DNA from: UMGS1649 sp045637095
GTDB taxonomy: Bacteria; Bacillota; Clostridia; TANB77; CAG-465
DNA: 6,177 bases
Direction of reading: 5' to 3'
NCBI GenBank assembly: GCA_045637095.1
Contig: JAZTYX010000022.1
Location: 1 to 6,177, forward strand
Part shown: positions 1-5,287 of the stretch, piece by piece
Numbering within the stretch: position 1 is the stretch's first letter
Layout of the letters: each line of letters starts with the position of its first letter
Notes under the pieces: model-generated
Seen by the model: the letters and a program-made list of their open reading frames with translations, nothing else
Database searches by the model: none
What the model was told of the DNA's origin: nothing
Position numbers and translations under genes: made by a program

Positions 1-630
1 GGTTTATCTAAAAGAGCAACACTAGCGAACTCCTATTGGCAAGCACAAGGAAAACCAGAGGCATTATTCATATCGCTACACGCTAATGCGTACGGTGTAT
101 GGACAACTGCAAATGGTTGTGAAACTTATCATGCAAACAACGCATCAGTTAATTCTAAGAATGCAGCTAAAATGGTTAATAGTCAAATACACGCAGCATT
201 AAAAACGTTAAACCCGGATTCGGTAAACAGAGGAGTTAAAAGTAGCAACTTTACTGTTATTTATAAAGCGGCAATGCCTTCGATTCTTGTTGAATACGCC
301 TTCTATACTAATAAAACAGATTTGGCAATATTAAAAAATAATAGACAAGAATTAGCAGTAGCTACAGTTAAAGGAATATGCGAATATTTCAAAATAGCTT
401 ATAAAGAAACACCAGTAGTGAATCCTACAAGCAATTTTCTAGTTAAGATAACTTATGCTGGTTCTGAAGGATTAAATATTAGACAAGAACCGAACACTAA
501 GTCTGCGATAAAAGGTCAAGTATATAAAGACCAAGTATTCACAATCGTAGAACGTCAAGGCGATTGGGGAAGATTAAAATCAGGAGTAGGCTGGATAAGC
601 CTGAATAGCAAATACGTTACAATATTATAA
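1..630 (+). CDS. N-acetylmuramoyl-L-alanine amidase (Amidase_3) with C-terminal SH3b domain, 5'-truncated; likely phage endolysin
   Basis: The reading frame is open from base 1 and gives 209 residues, so the true start lies upstream. Residues 1-132 match the C-terminal two thirds of an Amidase_3 zinc amidase, which cuts the bond between N-acetylmuramic acid and L-alanine in peptidoglycan. Visible motifs are SLHANA (25-30, the zinc-ligand His region), ETYH (41-44), NRGVK (76-80) and ILVEYAFYTN (95-104, which carries the catalytic Glu at 98). The first zinc ligands must lie in the missing N-terminus. Residues about 146-209 form a bacterial SH3 domain (LNIRQEP, then GDWGRLKSGVGWI), expected to bind the cell wall. 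In this phage-like context it is most likely the endolysin. A host autolysin is less likely because the downstream genes are phage-type. ATG codons inside the frame, such as the one at 172, are not the start, since conserved domain sequence lies before them. Confidence 0.93.
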   Translation, partial: GLSKRATLANSYWQAQGKPEALFISLHANAYGVWTTANGCETYHANNASVNSKNAAKMVNSQIHAALKTLNPDSVNRGVKSSNFTVIYKAAMPSILVEYAFYTNKTDLAILKNNRQELAVATVKGICEYFKIAYKETPVVNPTSNFLVKITYAGSEGLNIRQEPNTKSAIKGQVYKDQVFTIVERQGDWGRLKSGVGWISLNSKYVTIL

Positions 631-652
631 TTTATATTTGAGGGTGGTTGGG

Positions 653-967
653 ATGGAAAATTCTCACAAAGTATATGAGAGAGGCGAGTATATAATATTA
701 AAAGTACACAGTGGTAAAAAAATAGGATATATCGCTTATAATACTAAAAAAGAGTGGGAAGATGGTCATACACATTTAGACAGCTTTGATATGGCAAAGA
801 CGATTATATCTAGCGTCATACAACGTAAAAAACCAAAGACAACAAATTTATATTTAATCAAGAGTCATGCTCGTTTGAGTAATGATGAACAATATATTCA
901 GTTTATAGAGGAACTTATAGACGCAAAAAAATCCAAAGGAAAACAAGTATATAGAAACAGAAGTTAA
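653..967 (+). CDS. Small phage protein with GHTHL motif, function unknown
   Basis: This encodes a 104-residue soluble protein. ATG 653 was chosen because GAGGGTGG at 640-647 is a good SD five bases upstream; a TTG at 638 in the same frame has no SD. The protein opens with a strand-rich segment (EYIILKV, then KKIGYIAYNTKKEW). A GHTHL motif follows at 38-42, then two probable helices, with RLSNDEQYIQFIEELI at 74-89, and a basic tail (KKSKGKQVYRNRS). I recall clostridial phage hypothetical proteins with the same order: strands, a GHTH(I/L) motif, then a basic helical half. I know of no assigned function. The paired histidines could bind metal, but nothing else supports enzyme activity. It follows the amidase by 22 bases and ends at a terminator-like hairpin, so it is probably cotranscribed with the amidase. 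Confidence 0.85.
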   Translation: MENSHKVYERGEYIILKVHSGKKIGYIAYNTKKEWEDGHTHLDSFDMAKTIISSVIQRKKPKTTNLYLIKSHARLSNDEQYIQFIEELIDAKKSKGKQVYRNRS

Positions 968-993
968 AGGAGCCGCATGGGCTCTTATTTTTT
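968..993 (+). terminator. Rho-independent terminator-like hairpin
   Basis: AGGAGCC at 968-974 pairs with GGCTCTT at 980-986 (seven pairs, one G-U) across the loop GCATG. The sequence TATTTTTT follows immediately. The stem starts one base after the stop codon of the preceding gene. The next gene's AGGAG begins only eight bases after the U-tract, so no promoter fits between them. Confidence 0.8.
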
Positions 994-1013
994 GAAAAAG
1001 AGGAGTGGGTGTT

Positions 1014-1217
1014 ATGTATGTACTTATATTTGGAATTAGTTTCTTAGCAGGGCTGGGTGTAGCTTTGCTAGGCTTTAAAAAACATAACCTTAATGGCGAA
1101 CTAAAAATAACTGAGACGGACGAAAAAGATTTCTATACTTTATATATTGACAACATGGAACGTATATTAAGACGCAAGTATTTATTATTGAAGATAAATA
1201 AACCTACGCGTAAATAA
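1014..1217 (+). CDS. Small membrane-anchored phage protein, function unknown
   Basis: This encodes 67 residues. ATG 1014 has AGGAG at 1001-1005, eight bases upstream; an in-frame GTG at 1005 lies inside that SD and is rejected. Residues 2-21 form one hydrophobic helix (LIFGISFLAGLGVALLGF) with a GxxxxG-type glycine pattern. This is a membrane anchor or an uncleaved signal anchor. A short polar domain follows (NGELKITETDEKDFYTLYI, then a basic helix MERILRRKYLLLKI). Small phage proteins of low-GC Firmicutes often have this plan: an N-terminal membrane helix, then a 'GxLkI' strand and a 'KKYxxLKI' strand. I recognise the architecture but know no function. The stop codon lies inside the first copy of the repeated intergenic element at 1205-1236. 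Confidence 0.82.
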   Translation: MYVLIFGISFLAGLGVALLGFKKHNLNGELKITETDEKDFYTLYIDNMERILRRKYLLLKINKPTRK

Positions 1218-1236
1218 CATGGACTTTTATGAGAAA
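1205..1236 (+). repeat. Intergenic repeated element, copy A
   Basis: The element begins TACGCGTAAATAACATG and ends TTATGAGAAA. It matches copy B (4172-4203) at 26 of 32 positions, with the same 24-base distance from TACGCG to the ATGAG. It overlaps the last codons and stop of the 67-residue gene and continues into the leader of the coiled-coil gene at 1262. The role is unknown. Confidence 0.6.
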
Positions 1237-1261
1237 ATACTATATAAAGGAGATTGAAATT

Positions 1262-1876
1262 ATGAAAAAAGAAAACATGCAATTATTAGAAAGTTTAATA
1301 GAACAAAAACTACAAAAAGCAATGAATGAAGATCCTAAAGCTTTTGAGGAAGCTATGAAAGCAATCGATAGACAACTTGAAATCGATAAAAGAAATGCTG
1401 AAATGCAAAGAGACGAAATGAAATTTAAACACGAATTGGAAAAAGAGGATTCTAAACAGAAATACGAATTAGATAAAGAAGCTAATAGACAACAATTTGA
1501 AATTTCTAAAGAAGATAAACGTCAAAACTTTGAATTAGAGAAAGAAGCAATAAAATCTAACGCAGAGAATAAACGCAAATCTGAAGATAGAGATTTACAA
1601 ATAACTCTAGAAGCTATGAAACAAAAATTCAGATTCAAAGAAATGAATATCATGAACAAATTCGAAGAAACAAAAATGAAACTTGAAGCAGATCAAGCAG
1701 CTAAAGAAAGAATGATCAAGTATGCAGAAATCGCATTAGCAGTAATAGTAACACCTATGATAGAAGCAGGATGTAAACATGCATTTGCTAAAATGATATG
1801 CGAATTTGAAAAAGATTATAACTTTACAACAATGGCAGGTAGATCATTAAATTCATTATTCAAATTTAAAAAATAG
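1262..1876 (+). CDS. Coiled-coil protein with tandem hendecad repeats and a hydrophobic C-terminal segment
   Basis: This encodes 204 residues. ATG 1262 is preceded by AAAGGAG (1246-1252) at a nine-base spacing. An in-frame ATG at 1229 lacks an SD and falls inside the repeated intergenic element. Residues 1-37 are helical. Residues 38-99 are a highly charged coiled coil, with four back-to-back 11-residue repeats at 56-99 of the form x-(H/Y/F)-E-(L/I)-x-K-E-x-x-(K/R)-(Q/S). Helix continues to about 150. A moderately hydrophobic segment at 154-170 (YAEIALAVIVTPMIEAG) could insert in or lie on a membrane. The compact tail is aromatic and basic (CEFEKDYNFTT, then AGRSLNSLFKFKK). The tail looks like a conserved module, because similar endings occur in other phage proteins I recall, but I cannot name a family. 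A rod or scaffold tethered at its C-terminus fits the sequence; this is inference. Confidence 0.85.
   Translation: MKKENMQLLESLIEQKLQKAMNEDPKAFEEAMKAIDRQLEIDKRNAEMQRDEMKFKHELEKEDSKQKYELDKEANRQQFEISKEDKRQNFELEKEAIKSNAENKRKSEDRDLQITLEAMKQKFRFKEMNIMNKFEETKMKLEADQAAKERMIKYAEIALAVIVTPMIEAGCKHAFAKMICEFEKDYNFTTMAGRSLNSLFKFKK
1427..1558 (+). repeat. Four tandem 33-bp coding repeats (11-residue hendecads)
   Basis: Residues 56-99 of the coiled-coil protein divide into KHELEKEDSKQ, KYELDKEANRQ, QFEISKEDKRQ and NFELEKEAIKS. A degenerate unit, QLEIDKRNAEM, lies just upstream at 38-48. The conservation is clear in the protein and weaker in the DNA, so the units are old or under protein-level selection. 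Confidence 0.85.
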
Positions 1877-1887
1877 GTATTCATATT

Positions 1888-1922
1888 TAAAAGACTATGT
1901 TTGACATGGTCTTTTATCTTTT
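1888..1922 (+). terminator. Rho-independent terminator-like hairpin
   Basis: TAAAAGACTATG at 1888-1899 pairs with CATGGTCTTTTA at 1905-1916 (12 pairs, one G-U) around a five-base TTTGA loop, followed by TCTTTT. The next gene's GAGGAGGG starts directly after the last T at 1923. It works as a stem-loop on the + strand, and the long A/T-paired stem might also act in reverse. Confidence 0.78.
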
Positions 1923-1935
1923 GAGGAGGGTTAAT

Positions 1936-2724
1936 ATGCATCAAACTACAATGAGAAAAATTACGAATATATGCAATTATATCGGAGATCATAATACAAC
2001 TATTTTAAGTGGTATGGCAGTACTAGGTTTAGTCGGTACGACATATCTGGCGGTTAAAGCTAAACCTAAAGCCGATGAAGTATTAGCAGACAAAGAAGCG
2101 TATGTACGTTTACATTACAATAGAGGATTAGGACGCTTAGAACGTTTCATTGCAGTCACTCCGGCATACTTACACGCAATACTTATGGGGTTAGGTACAA
2201 CTGCTTGTATATTAGGAGCGAATAAAATAAGTAAAGAACGCGAAGCAATGTTACTGAGCGCATACTCATATTTAAATTGTTCTTATAATGAGTATAGAGA
2301 AAAAGTGAAAGAAATCTTTGGTTCCGAAAAAGAACAAGAGGTAAAAGAGGCTATAGCAAAAGACCATTATGTGACTCGTACGGTTAATCAGGATGACATA
2401 CTAACTATTTACGACGAATACGGACAAAGATATTTTGAGATAGAACGAGCTGTATTCAATAATGCATTATACAATATCAATAGAATGTACAACTTTACAG
2501 GTGAGATGTCACTGAACGATTTCTATGAATTCTTTGATCTGGAACCTATTCCAGGAGGCGATCTTATGGGATGGGCAGCATTGAAAGATTTTGAGTGTTT
2601 CGGTGTTGCTTGGATAGACGTATCGCTACATGAGATGGAAATGCCTGACGACTCTTTATGTTACTACATGAAATTTAATATAAGTCCGGCGGAAGATTAT
2701 TCGAATTGGACTATGCCTGATTAG
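1936..2724 (+). CDS. DUF6353-family phage membrane protein, divergent paralog 1
   Basis: This encodes 262 residues. ATG 1936 follows GAGGAGGG (1923-1930); upstream in-frame codons fall in the hairpin. Two hydrophobic helices (about 21-41, ILSGMAVLGLVGTTYLAVKA, and 75-95, ending TACILGAN) flank a basic loop and predict a membrane hairpin. A charged helix follows (EREAMLLSAY, then EYREKVKEIFGSEKEQEV). The C-terminal soluble domain starts near 150, with the conserved pieces GQRYFE (163-168), MSLNDFYEFFDL (191-202), GW (212-213) and a final strand region ending near SNW. The same landmarks appear in the paralog at 3403 (LAVKAxPKA, CI(L/V)GAN, RYF, SLN(D/E)FY, GW), so the assignment rests on that pair and on my memory of the family. 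DUF6353 proteins occur in Firmicutes phages and have no known function. This copy is the most divergent, with CILGANKISKERE replacing the usual GANSVNAKR-like segment. Confidence 0.85.
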   Translation: MHQTTMRKITNICNYIGDHNTTILSGMAVLGLVGTTYLAVKAKPKADEVLADKEAYVRLHYNRGLGRLERFIAVTPAYLHAILMGLGTTACILGANKISKEREAMLLSAYSYLNCSYNEYREKVKEIFGSEKEQEVKEAIAKDHYVTRTVNQDDILTIYDEYGQRYFEIERAVFNNALYNINRMYNFTGEMSLNDFYEFFDLEPIPGGDLMGWAALKDFECFGVAWIDVSLHEMEMPDDSLCYYMKFNISPAEDYSNWTMPD

Positions 2725-2752
2725 TACGCGAAAAATACAAGGCATATTATGA
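2724..2752 (+). repeat. Intergenic repeated element, copy C
   Basis: GTACGCGAAAAATACAAG at 2724-2741 is identical over 18 bases to 4171-4188 after the second DUF6353 gene. The match resumes with TATTATGA at 2745-2752 at the same offset. The copy starts on the last base of the TAG stop and ends at the SD of the next gene. TATTAT resembles a -10 box, but no convincing -35 is visible. Confidence 0.72.
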
Positions 2753-2767
2753 AAGGGAGATGATTAT

Positions 2768-2935
2768 ATGAAACTAGAAAAAGATACTTTAGTAAAAATA
2801 GCTGGGATTGCAGGTCCTTTGTTAACAATAGCAGCAACATTATTAACAAACTACACAAAAGAACAGCAAATGAATGAAACTATCGAAAAGAAAGTAACAG
2901 AAATCATGGAACAGAAATTAAAAGATATGAAATAG
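2768..2935 (+). CDS. Small membrane protein with C-terminal helix, 55 aa, function unknown
   Basis: This short gene was found by reading the gap between larger genes. ATG 2768 follows AAAGGGAGA (2752-2760) at a seven-base spacing, and the frame ends at TAG 2933-2935. The product has one hydrophobic helix at about 8-27 (LVKIAGIAGPLLTIAATLLT). A charged amphipathic helix follows at 31-55 (EQQMNETIEKKVTEIMEQKL) with heptad-like spacing, so a short coiled coil is likely. The layout of membrane anchor plus coil resembles the proteins at 1262 and 4232, and all three genes follow a copy of the repeated intergenic element. Small size and proximity to an amidase make a holin possible, but the single transmembrane helix and long coil fit an anchored oligomer equally well. 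The stop codon lies in the left arm of the following hairpin. Confidence 0.78.
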   Translation: MKLEKDTLVKIAGIAGPLLTIAATLLTNYTKEQQMNETIEKKVTEIMEQKLKDMK

Positions 2936-2958
2936 CCTTACAAGGGCTATTCATTTTT
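2931..2958 (+). terminator. Rho-independent terminator-like hairpin overlapping a stop codon
   Basis: AATAGCC at 2931-2937 pairs with GGCTATT at 2945-2951, and T-G and T-A pairs can extend it into the loop. CATTTTT follows. The left arm contains the TAG stop of the 55-residue gene, so ribosomes terminating there would cover it. The next gene's AAAGGGG starts two bases after the U-tract. Confidence 0.75.
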
Positions 2959-2974
2959 GAAAGGGGCGATTCCG

Positions 2975-3172
2975 ATGGGAATGATTATTAAAGGATTAGA
3001 AAATGGTGATATGGTAGTTGAAACTAAAAAAGGGAATATATACAGAGCAATGCATTTATATGACGACATGTTCCAGCTTATAGACGAGACTCGTAATGAG
3101 GCAGTGATGGTAACTAAGGATTTAAATGATTTCTTTGAAATGGTTATATATAGAGAAAAAGCTTTTAATTAA
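2975..3172 (+). CDS. Small soluble hypothetical protein, 65 aa
   Basis: ATG 2975 is chosen because AAAGGGG (2960-2966) lies eight bases upstream. A second in-frame ATG at 2981 is possible, and a TTG at 2957 sits in the U-tract of the hairpin and is rejected. The protein has no membrane segment. It looks strand-rich at the start (MIIKGLENGDMVVETKKGNIYRAM), with a short acidic helical second half (TKDLNDFFEMVIYREKAF). The N-terminal pattern of a strand, a GD turn and two more strands suggests a small beta-barrel or RHH-like fold, but I see no diagnostic motif and recognise no family. It lies between two DUF6353 genes in a cotranscribed run, which suggests a role in the same module. Confidence 0.75.
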   Translation: MGMIIKGLENGDMVVETKKGNIYRAMHLYDDMFQLIDETRNEAVMVTKDLNDFFEMVIYREKAFN

Positions 3173-3194
3173 TATTTATAGGGGGTAATTAATT

Positions 3195-3401
3195 ATGAAA
3201 AATACTACAAACTTATATGATATATTAAACGCTAGATACTATGAAATAATACAAAAACATAACAATCCGGTTTACGCTAGACAAGAATTAGAATATTTAA
3301 TAAGAAACCAATCTTGGTGGGGGATGACATTAAACGAACAAGAACAAAAAGATATTGATGATTATTTTGACGCTCTAGTTAAAATACATGGAGGTAACTA
3401 A
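3195..3401 (+). CDS. Small helical hypothetical protein, 68 aa
   Basis: ATG 3195 follows AGGGGGT (3180-3186) at an eight-base spacing. The 68 residues are predicted helical and hydrophilic, with several aromatic residues (NLYDILNARYYEIIQKHNN, then ARQELEYLI, then QSWWGMTLNEQEQKDIDDYFDALV). No membrane segment or catalytic motif is seen and I recognise no family. Its last codons (Gly-Gly-Asn-stop) contain the GGAGGT SD of the DUF6353 gene at 3403, whose ATG begins two bases after this stop. The two are therefore likely to be translationally coupled, and this protein may be made in proportion with the DUF6353 protein. Confidence 0.78.
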   Translation: MKNTTNLYDILNARYYEIIQKHNNPVYARQELEYLIRNQSWWGMTLNEQEQKDIDDYFDALVKIHGGN

Positions 3402-3402
3402 T

Positions 3403-4170
3403 ATGGATATTCGTAAAGTATATGATAACGTAAAAAGTAAAATATCAGACAATGCACCCGAGATCTTAATTGGTTTCGGGTTAGCGGGCATGTTAACAAG
3501 TACCGTATTGGCTGTCAAAGCAACGCCTAAAGCTATGAAGATAATCGAAGAGGAAAAAGACTATTTAAATAGAGATTTAAAACCAATCGAAAAAGTTAAG
3601 CTTGTATGGAAACCATACGTACCAGCAGCACTTGGATATTTAGTATCAGCAGGATGTATTGTAGGAGCAAACTCTGTAAACGCTAAACGACATGCTGTAG
3701 CGATGGGTGCATATAAGATGACAGAGCAAGCGTTTAATACGTATAAGAATAAAGTAGTTGAGGTTATAGGGGAAGAGAAGGAACGTGAAATAGCTGACAG
3801 AGCTCATAGAGAAGAAATGAATAAACCAAGACAAACAACATATCCTGCGAGTGAAGTGATTTACGGAACAGGAGTTTGTCTATGCTACGATCCGATATCA
3901 GGAAGATATTTCAATGCAGATATGGATAAGATAAGAAGAGTTGAAAATGAATTAAACTACAGATTGATGAAAGAGAACATGGTATCTTTAAATGAATTCT
4001 ACCATGAGCTAGGATTAGACTGTACTGAGATGGGATTCAAACAAGGATGGAATGTTGATGAAGGATTAATCGAAGTACGTTTCACTTCAAACATCACTGA
4101 TGATAACAGATTATGTCTTGTCGTATCATTCGCGAGATCACCAAGACTAGACTTTGATAAATGGGAATAG
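3403..4170 (+). CDS. DUF6353-family phage membrane protein, paralog 2
   Basis: This encodes 255 residues. ATG 3403 is preceded by GGAGGT (3390-3395); an ATG at 3388 in the same frame lies ahead of that SD and is rejected. It matches the family plan I remember closely. NAPEILIGFGLAGMLTSTVL (17-36) is the first membrane helix, followed by AVKATPKA. A second helix at about 72-90 ends in GANSVNAKR, and an amphipathic helix (TYKNKVVEVIGEEKEREI) follows. The C-terminal domain contains CYDPISGRYF (161-170), KIRRVENELN (176-185), MVSLNEFYHELGLD (193-206), GW (215-216) and a closing strand-rich stretch. The membrane hairpin is near the N-terminus and the remaining roughly 165 residues are soluble; topology is not determined. 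The function of DUF6353 is unknown. No enzyme-like residues are conspicuous, so a structural or adaptor role seems more likely than catalysis. Confidence 0.9.
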   Translation: MDIRKVYDNVKSKISDNAPEILIGFGLAGMLTSTVLAVKATPKAMKIIEEEKDYLNRDLKPIEKVKLVWKPYVPAALGYLVSAGCIVGANSVNAKRHAVAMGAYKMTEQAFNTYKNKVVEVIGEEKEREIADRAHREEMNKPRQTTYPASEVIYGTGVCLCYDPISGRYFNADMDKIRRVENELNYRLMKENMVSLNEFYHELGLDCTEMGFKQGWNVDEGLIEVRFTSNITDDNRLCLVVSFARSPRLDFDKWE

Positions 4171-4203
4171 GTACGCGAAAAATACAAGTACTATTATGAG
4201 AAA
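4171..4203 (+). repeat. Intergenic repeated element, copy B
   Basis: The copy starts on the first base after the TAG stop of the second DUF6353 gene. Its first 18 bases are identical to copy C (2724-2741), and bases 4172-4203 match copy A (1205-1236) at 26 of 32 positions. It includes TATTATGAG and lies 14 bases before the AAGGAGAGG of the next gene. GTAC at both 4171-4174 and 4188-4191 could form a weak four-pair stem present only in this copy. Confidence 0.72.
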
Positions 4204-4231
4204 TAAATATATTATATAAGGAGAGGTTAGT

Positions 4232-4564
4232 ATGGAAAATATGTATAATGAATATAAAGAAATGTTAATGAATGATATGGATATGGAAGGTATCGATTTA
4301 GATAGCCTTGATGAATTTGTTAAAAATTCTATAGACGAAATGGATTTCAATGCTAATATGGAACCTGAAGAAATAATAGAAAATGTAGGTAAACAAGCTT
4401 TACTAGCAGCCGGATTAATAGCAGCAGGTTTAGCAGTTACTCATTTAACTATGAAATACGCAGTTCCATTTGCAATGAAAAAAGTCAGAGAATTAAAAGC
4501 AAAAAGAGAGCAAGCTAAATTCGAAAAAGAAATGTCTTTACTAAATGAACATGATGAAGATTAA
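4232..4564 (+). CDS. Acidic single-pass membrane protein with basic helical tail, 110 aa
   Basis: ATG 4232 follows AAGGAGAGG (4218-4226). Residues 1-51 are strongly acidic and Met-rich (NDMDMEGIDLDSLDEF, then NANMEPEEII). One Ala/Gly/Leu-rich hydrophobic helix spans about 53-73 (GKQALLAAGLIAAGLAVTHL), followed by a possible amphipathic stretch. A basic, charged helix occupies 82-105 (MKKVRELKAKREQAKFEKEM) and likely forms a coiled coil. The basic residues right after the helix favour an N-outside, C-inside topology by the positive-inside rule. It resembles neither DUF6353 nor a family I can name. Its gene follows copy B of the repeated intergenic element and ends 46 bases before a strong hairpin. 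With its charge-separated ends it could be an oligomeric membrane linker or a pinholin-like protein; both are guesses. Confidence 0.85.
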   Translation: MENMYNEYKEMLMNDMDMEGIDLDSLDEFVKNSIDEMDFNANMEPEEIIENVGKQALLAAGLIAAGLAVTHLTMKYAVPFAMKKVRELKAKREQAKFEKEMSLLNEHDED

Positions 4565-4610
4565 TTATTATATTTAAATAAAGAATCAAATTAGTGATGT
4601 GTGAAATTCT

Positions 4611-4663
4611 AAAAGGGACAGTGCGATTTACAAGCACTTTCTCTTTTCTTTTTATTATATTTT
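4611..4663 (+). terminator. Rho-independent terminator-like hairpin in the longest gap
   Basis: AAAAGGGA at 4611-4618 pairs with TTTCTTTT-side bases at 4640-4647, and AGTGC at 4620-4624 pairs with GCACT at 4634-4638, leaving one C/T mismatch, one G-U pair and a nine-base loop. U-rich sequence (CTTTTTATTATATTTT) runs to the GAGGAGG of the next gene at 4664. The bases before the hairpin (4565-4610) are AT-rich, and I see no convincing gene or promoter in them. Confidence 0.75.
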
Positions 4664-4677
4664 GAGGAGGTTATATT

Positions 4678-5274
4678 ATGACTGATTATAAAGCTAATTC
4701 TCACAAGGCGAGAGCAGAACAATCTGAAGGTAAAGAAAGAGAAAAACTACAACCTATCGCTAAAGCGAAGACTAAAAAGAAAAGCGAGATTAGAAAATTC
4801 ACAGACGTATTTGTAGCAGAAGACGTAACGAGCGTAAAAGATTATATAGTCAACGATGTACTTATACCAGCAGCTAAAAAAGCAATATCAGATATTATAA
4901 CAAATGGGATAGAAATGTTACTTTACGGAGAAGTTAAAGGTAAAAATAGAGACAGAGGAAACGGAAGAGTATCATACACTAAATATTACGAAAGGGACAG
5001 AGATGATAGATATAGTAGACCTAGACGAAGTGTATATGACTACGATGATATTATACTAGAGACTAGAGGAGAAGCAGAAGAAGTATTAGGACGTATGGAT
5101 GACCTGATCGATAATTACGGAATGGTCAGTGTTGCGGACTTATACGATCTAGTTGGAATACAAGGAAATTATACAGACAATAAATACGGATGGACAAATT
5201 TAAGAATGGCAGGAGTACAAAGAGTTAGAGATGGATATATGTTGAAATTACCAAAAGCATTACCATTTGATTAA
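4678..5274 (+). CDS. Phage protein with basic N-terminus, R/D/Y-rich linker and DUF6353-like C-terminal module
   Basis: This encodes 198 residues. ATG 4678 follows GAGGAGG (4664-4670). Residues 1-40 are basic and disordered (NSHKARAEQSEGKEREKL, then KAKTKKKSEIRKF). Residues 46-84 form helices (AEDVTSVKDYIVNDVLIPAA, then ISDIITNGIEMLLYGE). Residues 88-124 are a low-complexity linker rich in Arg, Asp and Tyr. The C-terminal module at 126-198 contains ILETRGEAEEVLGRMDDL, YGMVSVADLYDLVGI (147-161), DNKYGW (167-172) and DGYMLKLPKALP (185-196). I recall near-identical modules in many uncharacterised clostridial phage proteins, so the family is conserved, but I know no function. The MVS-x-x-x-(L/F)-Y-x-x-(V/L)-G-(I/L) pattern followed by GW also occurs in the DUF6353 proteins here. 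It has no membrane helix and could be their cytosolic partner. The basic N-terminus could bind nucleic acid or acidic lipids. Confidence 0.9.
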   Translation: MTDYKANSHKARAEQSEGKEREKLQPIAKAKTKKKSEIRKFTDVFVAEDVTSVKDYIVNDVLIPAAKKAISDIITNGIEMLLYGEVKGKNRDRGNGRVSYTKYYERDRDDRYSRPRRSVYDYDDIILETRGEAEEVLGRMDDLIDNYGMVSVADLYDLVGIQGNYTDNKYGWTNLRMAGVQRVRDGYMLKLPKALPFD

Positions 5275-5287
5275 GGGGGTATTTATT

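Noticed and set aside
1229..1261. Earlier start (ATG 1229) for the coiled-coil gene
   Set aside because: No SD precedes it and it lies in the repeated element, where copy B has a matching ATG that leads to a stop after seven codons.
1901..1906. TTGACA as a -35 promoter box
   Set aside because: It is the loop and right arm of the hairpin at 1888-1922, and the expected -10 position falls on the SD (GAGGAGGG).
2933..2977. TAG at 2933 as sense codon or readthrough site, fusing the 55- and 65-residue genes, which are in the same frame with no further stop between
   Set aside because: A hairpin with U-tract, a good SD (AAAGGGG) and an ATG lie in between, and the linker would be encoded by terminator sequence. 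Same-frame placement has a one in three chance.
2722..4206. Stop-codon readthrough or frameshift adding a conserved tail (VREKYK-x-YYE) to both DUF6353 proteins
   Set aside because: The tail is in frame after TAG 4168 but needs a -1 shift after the first gene, with no slippery site. Copy A of the same element follows an unrelated gene, and its differences fall mostly outside third codon positions, so conservation looks nucleotide-level rather than protein-level.
3646..4350. Minus-strand reading frames of about 62-67 codons at 3646-3834, 3999-4187 and 4147-4350
   Set aside because: They lie opposite well-supported + strand genes, have no convincing SD and give low-complexity Ser/Phe/Tyr/Ile-rich products typical of antisense reading of AT-rich genes.
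4598..4666. Short frame starting ATG TGT GAA in the 4565-4677 gap
   Set aside because: It has no SD, runs through the hairpin and U-tract, and encodes poly-Phe/Leu sequence from the terminator.
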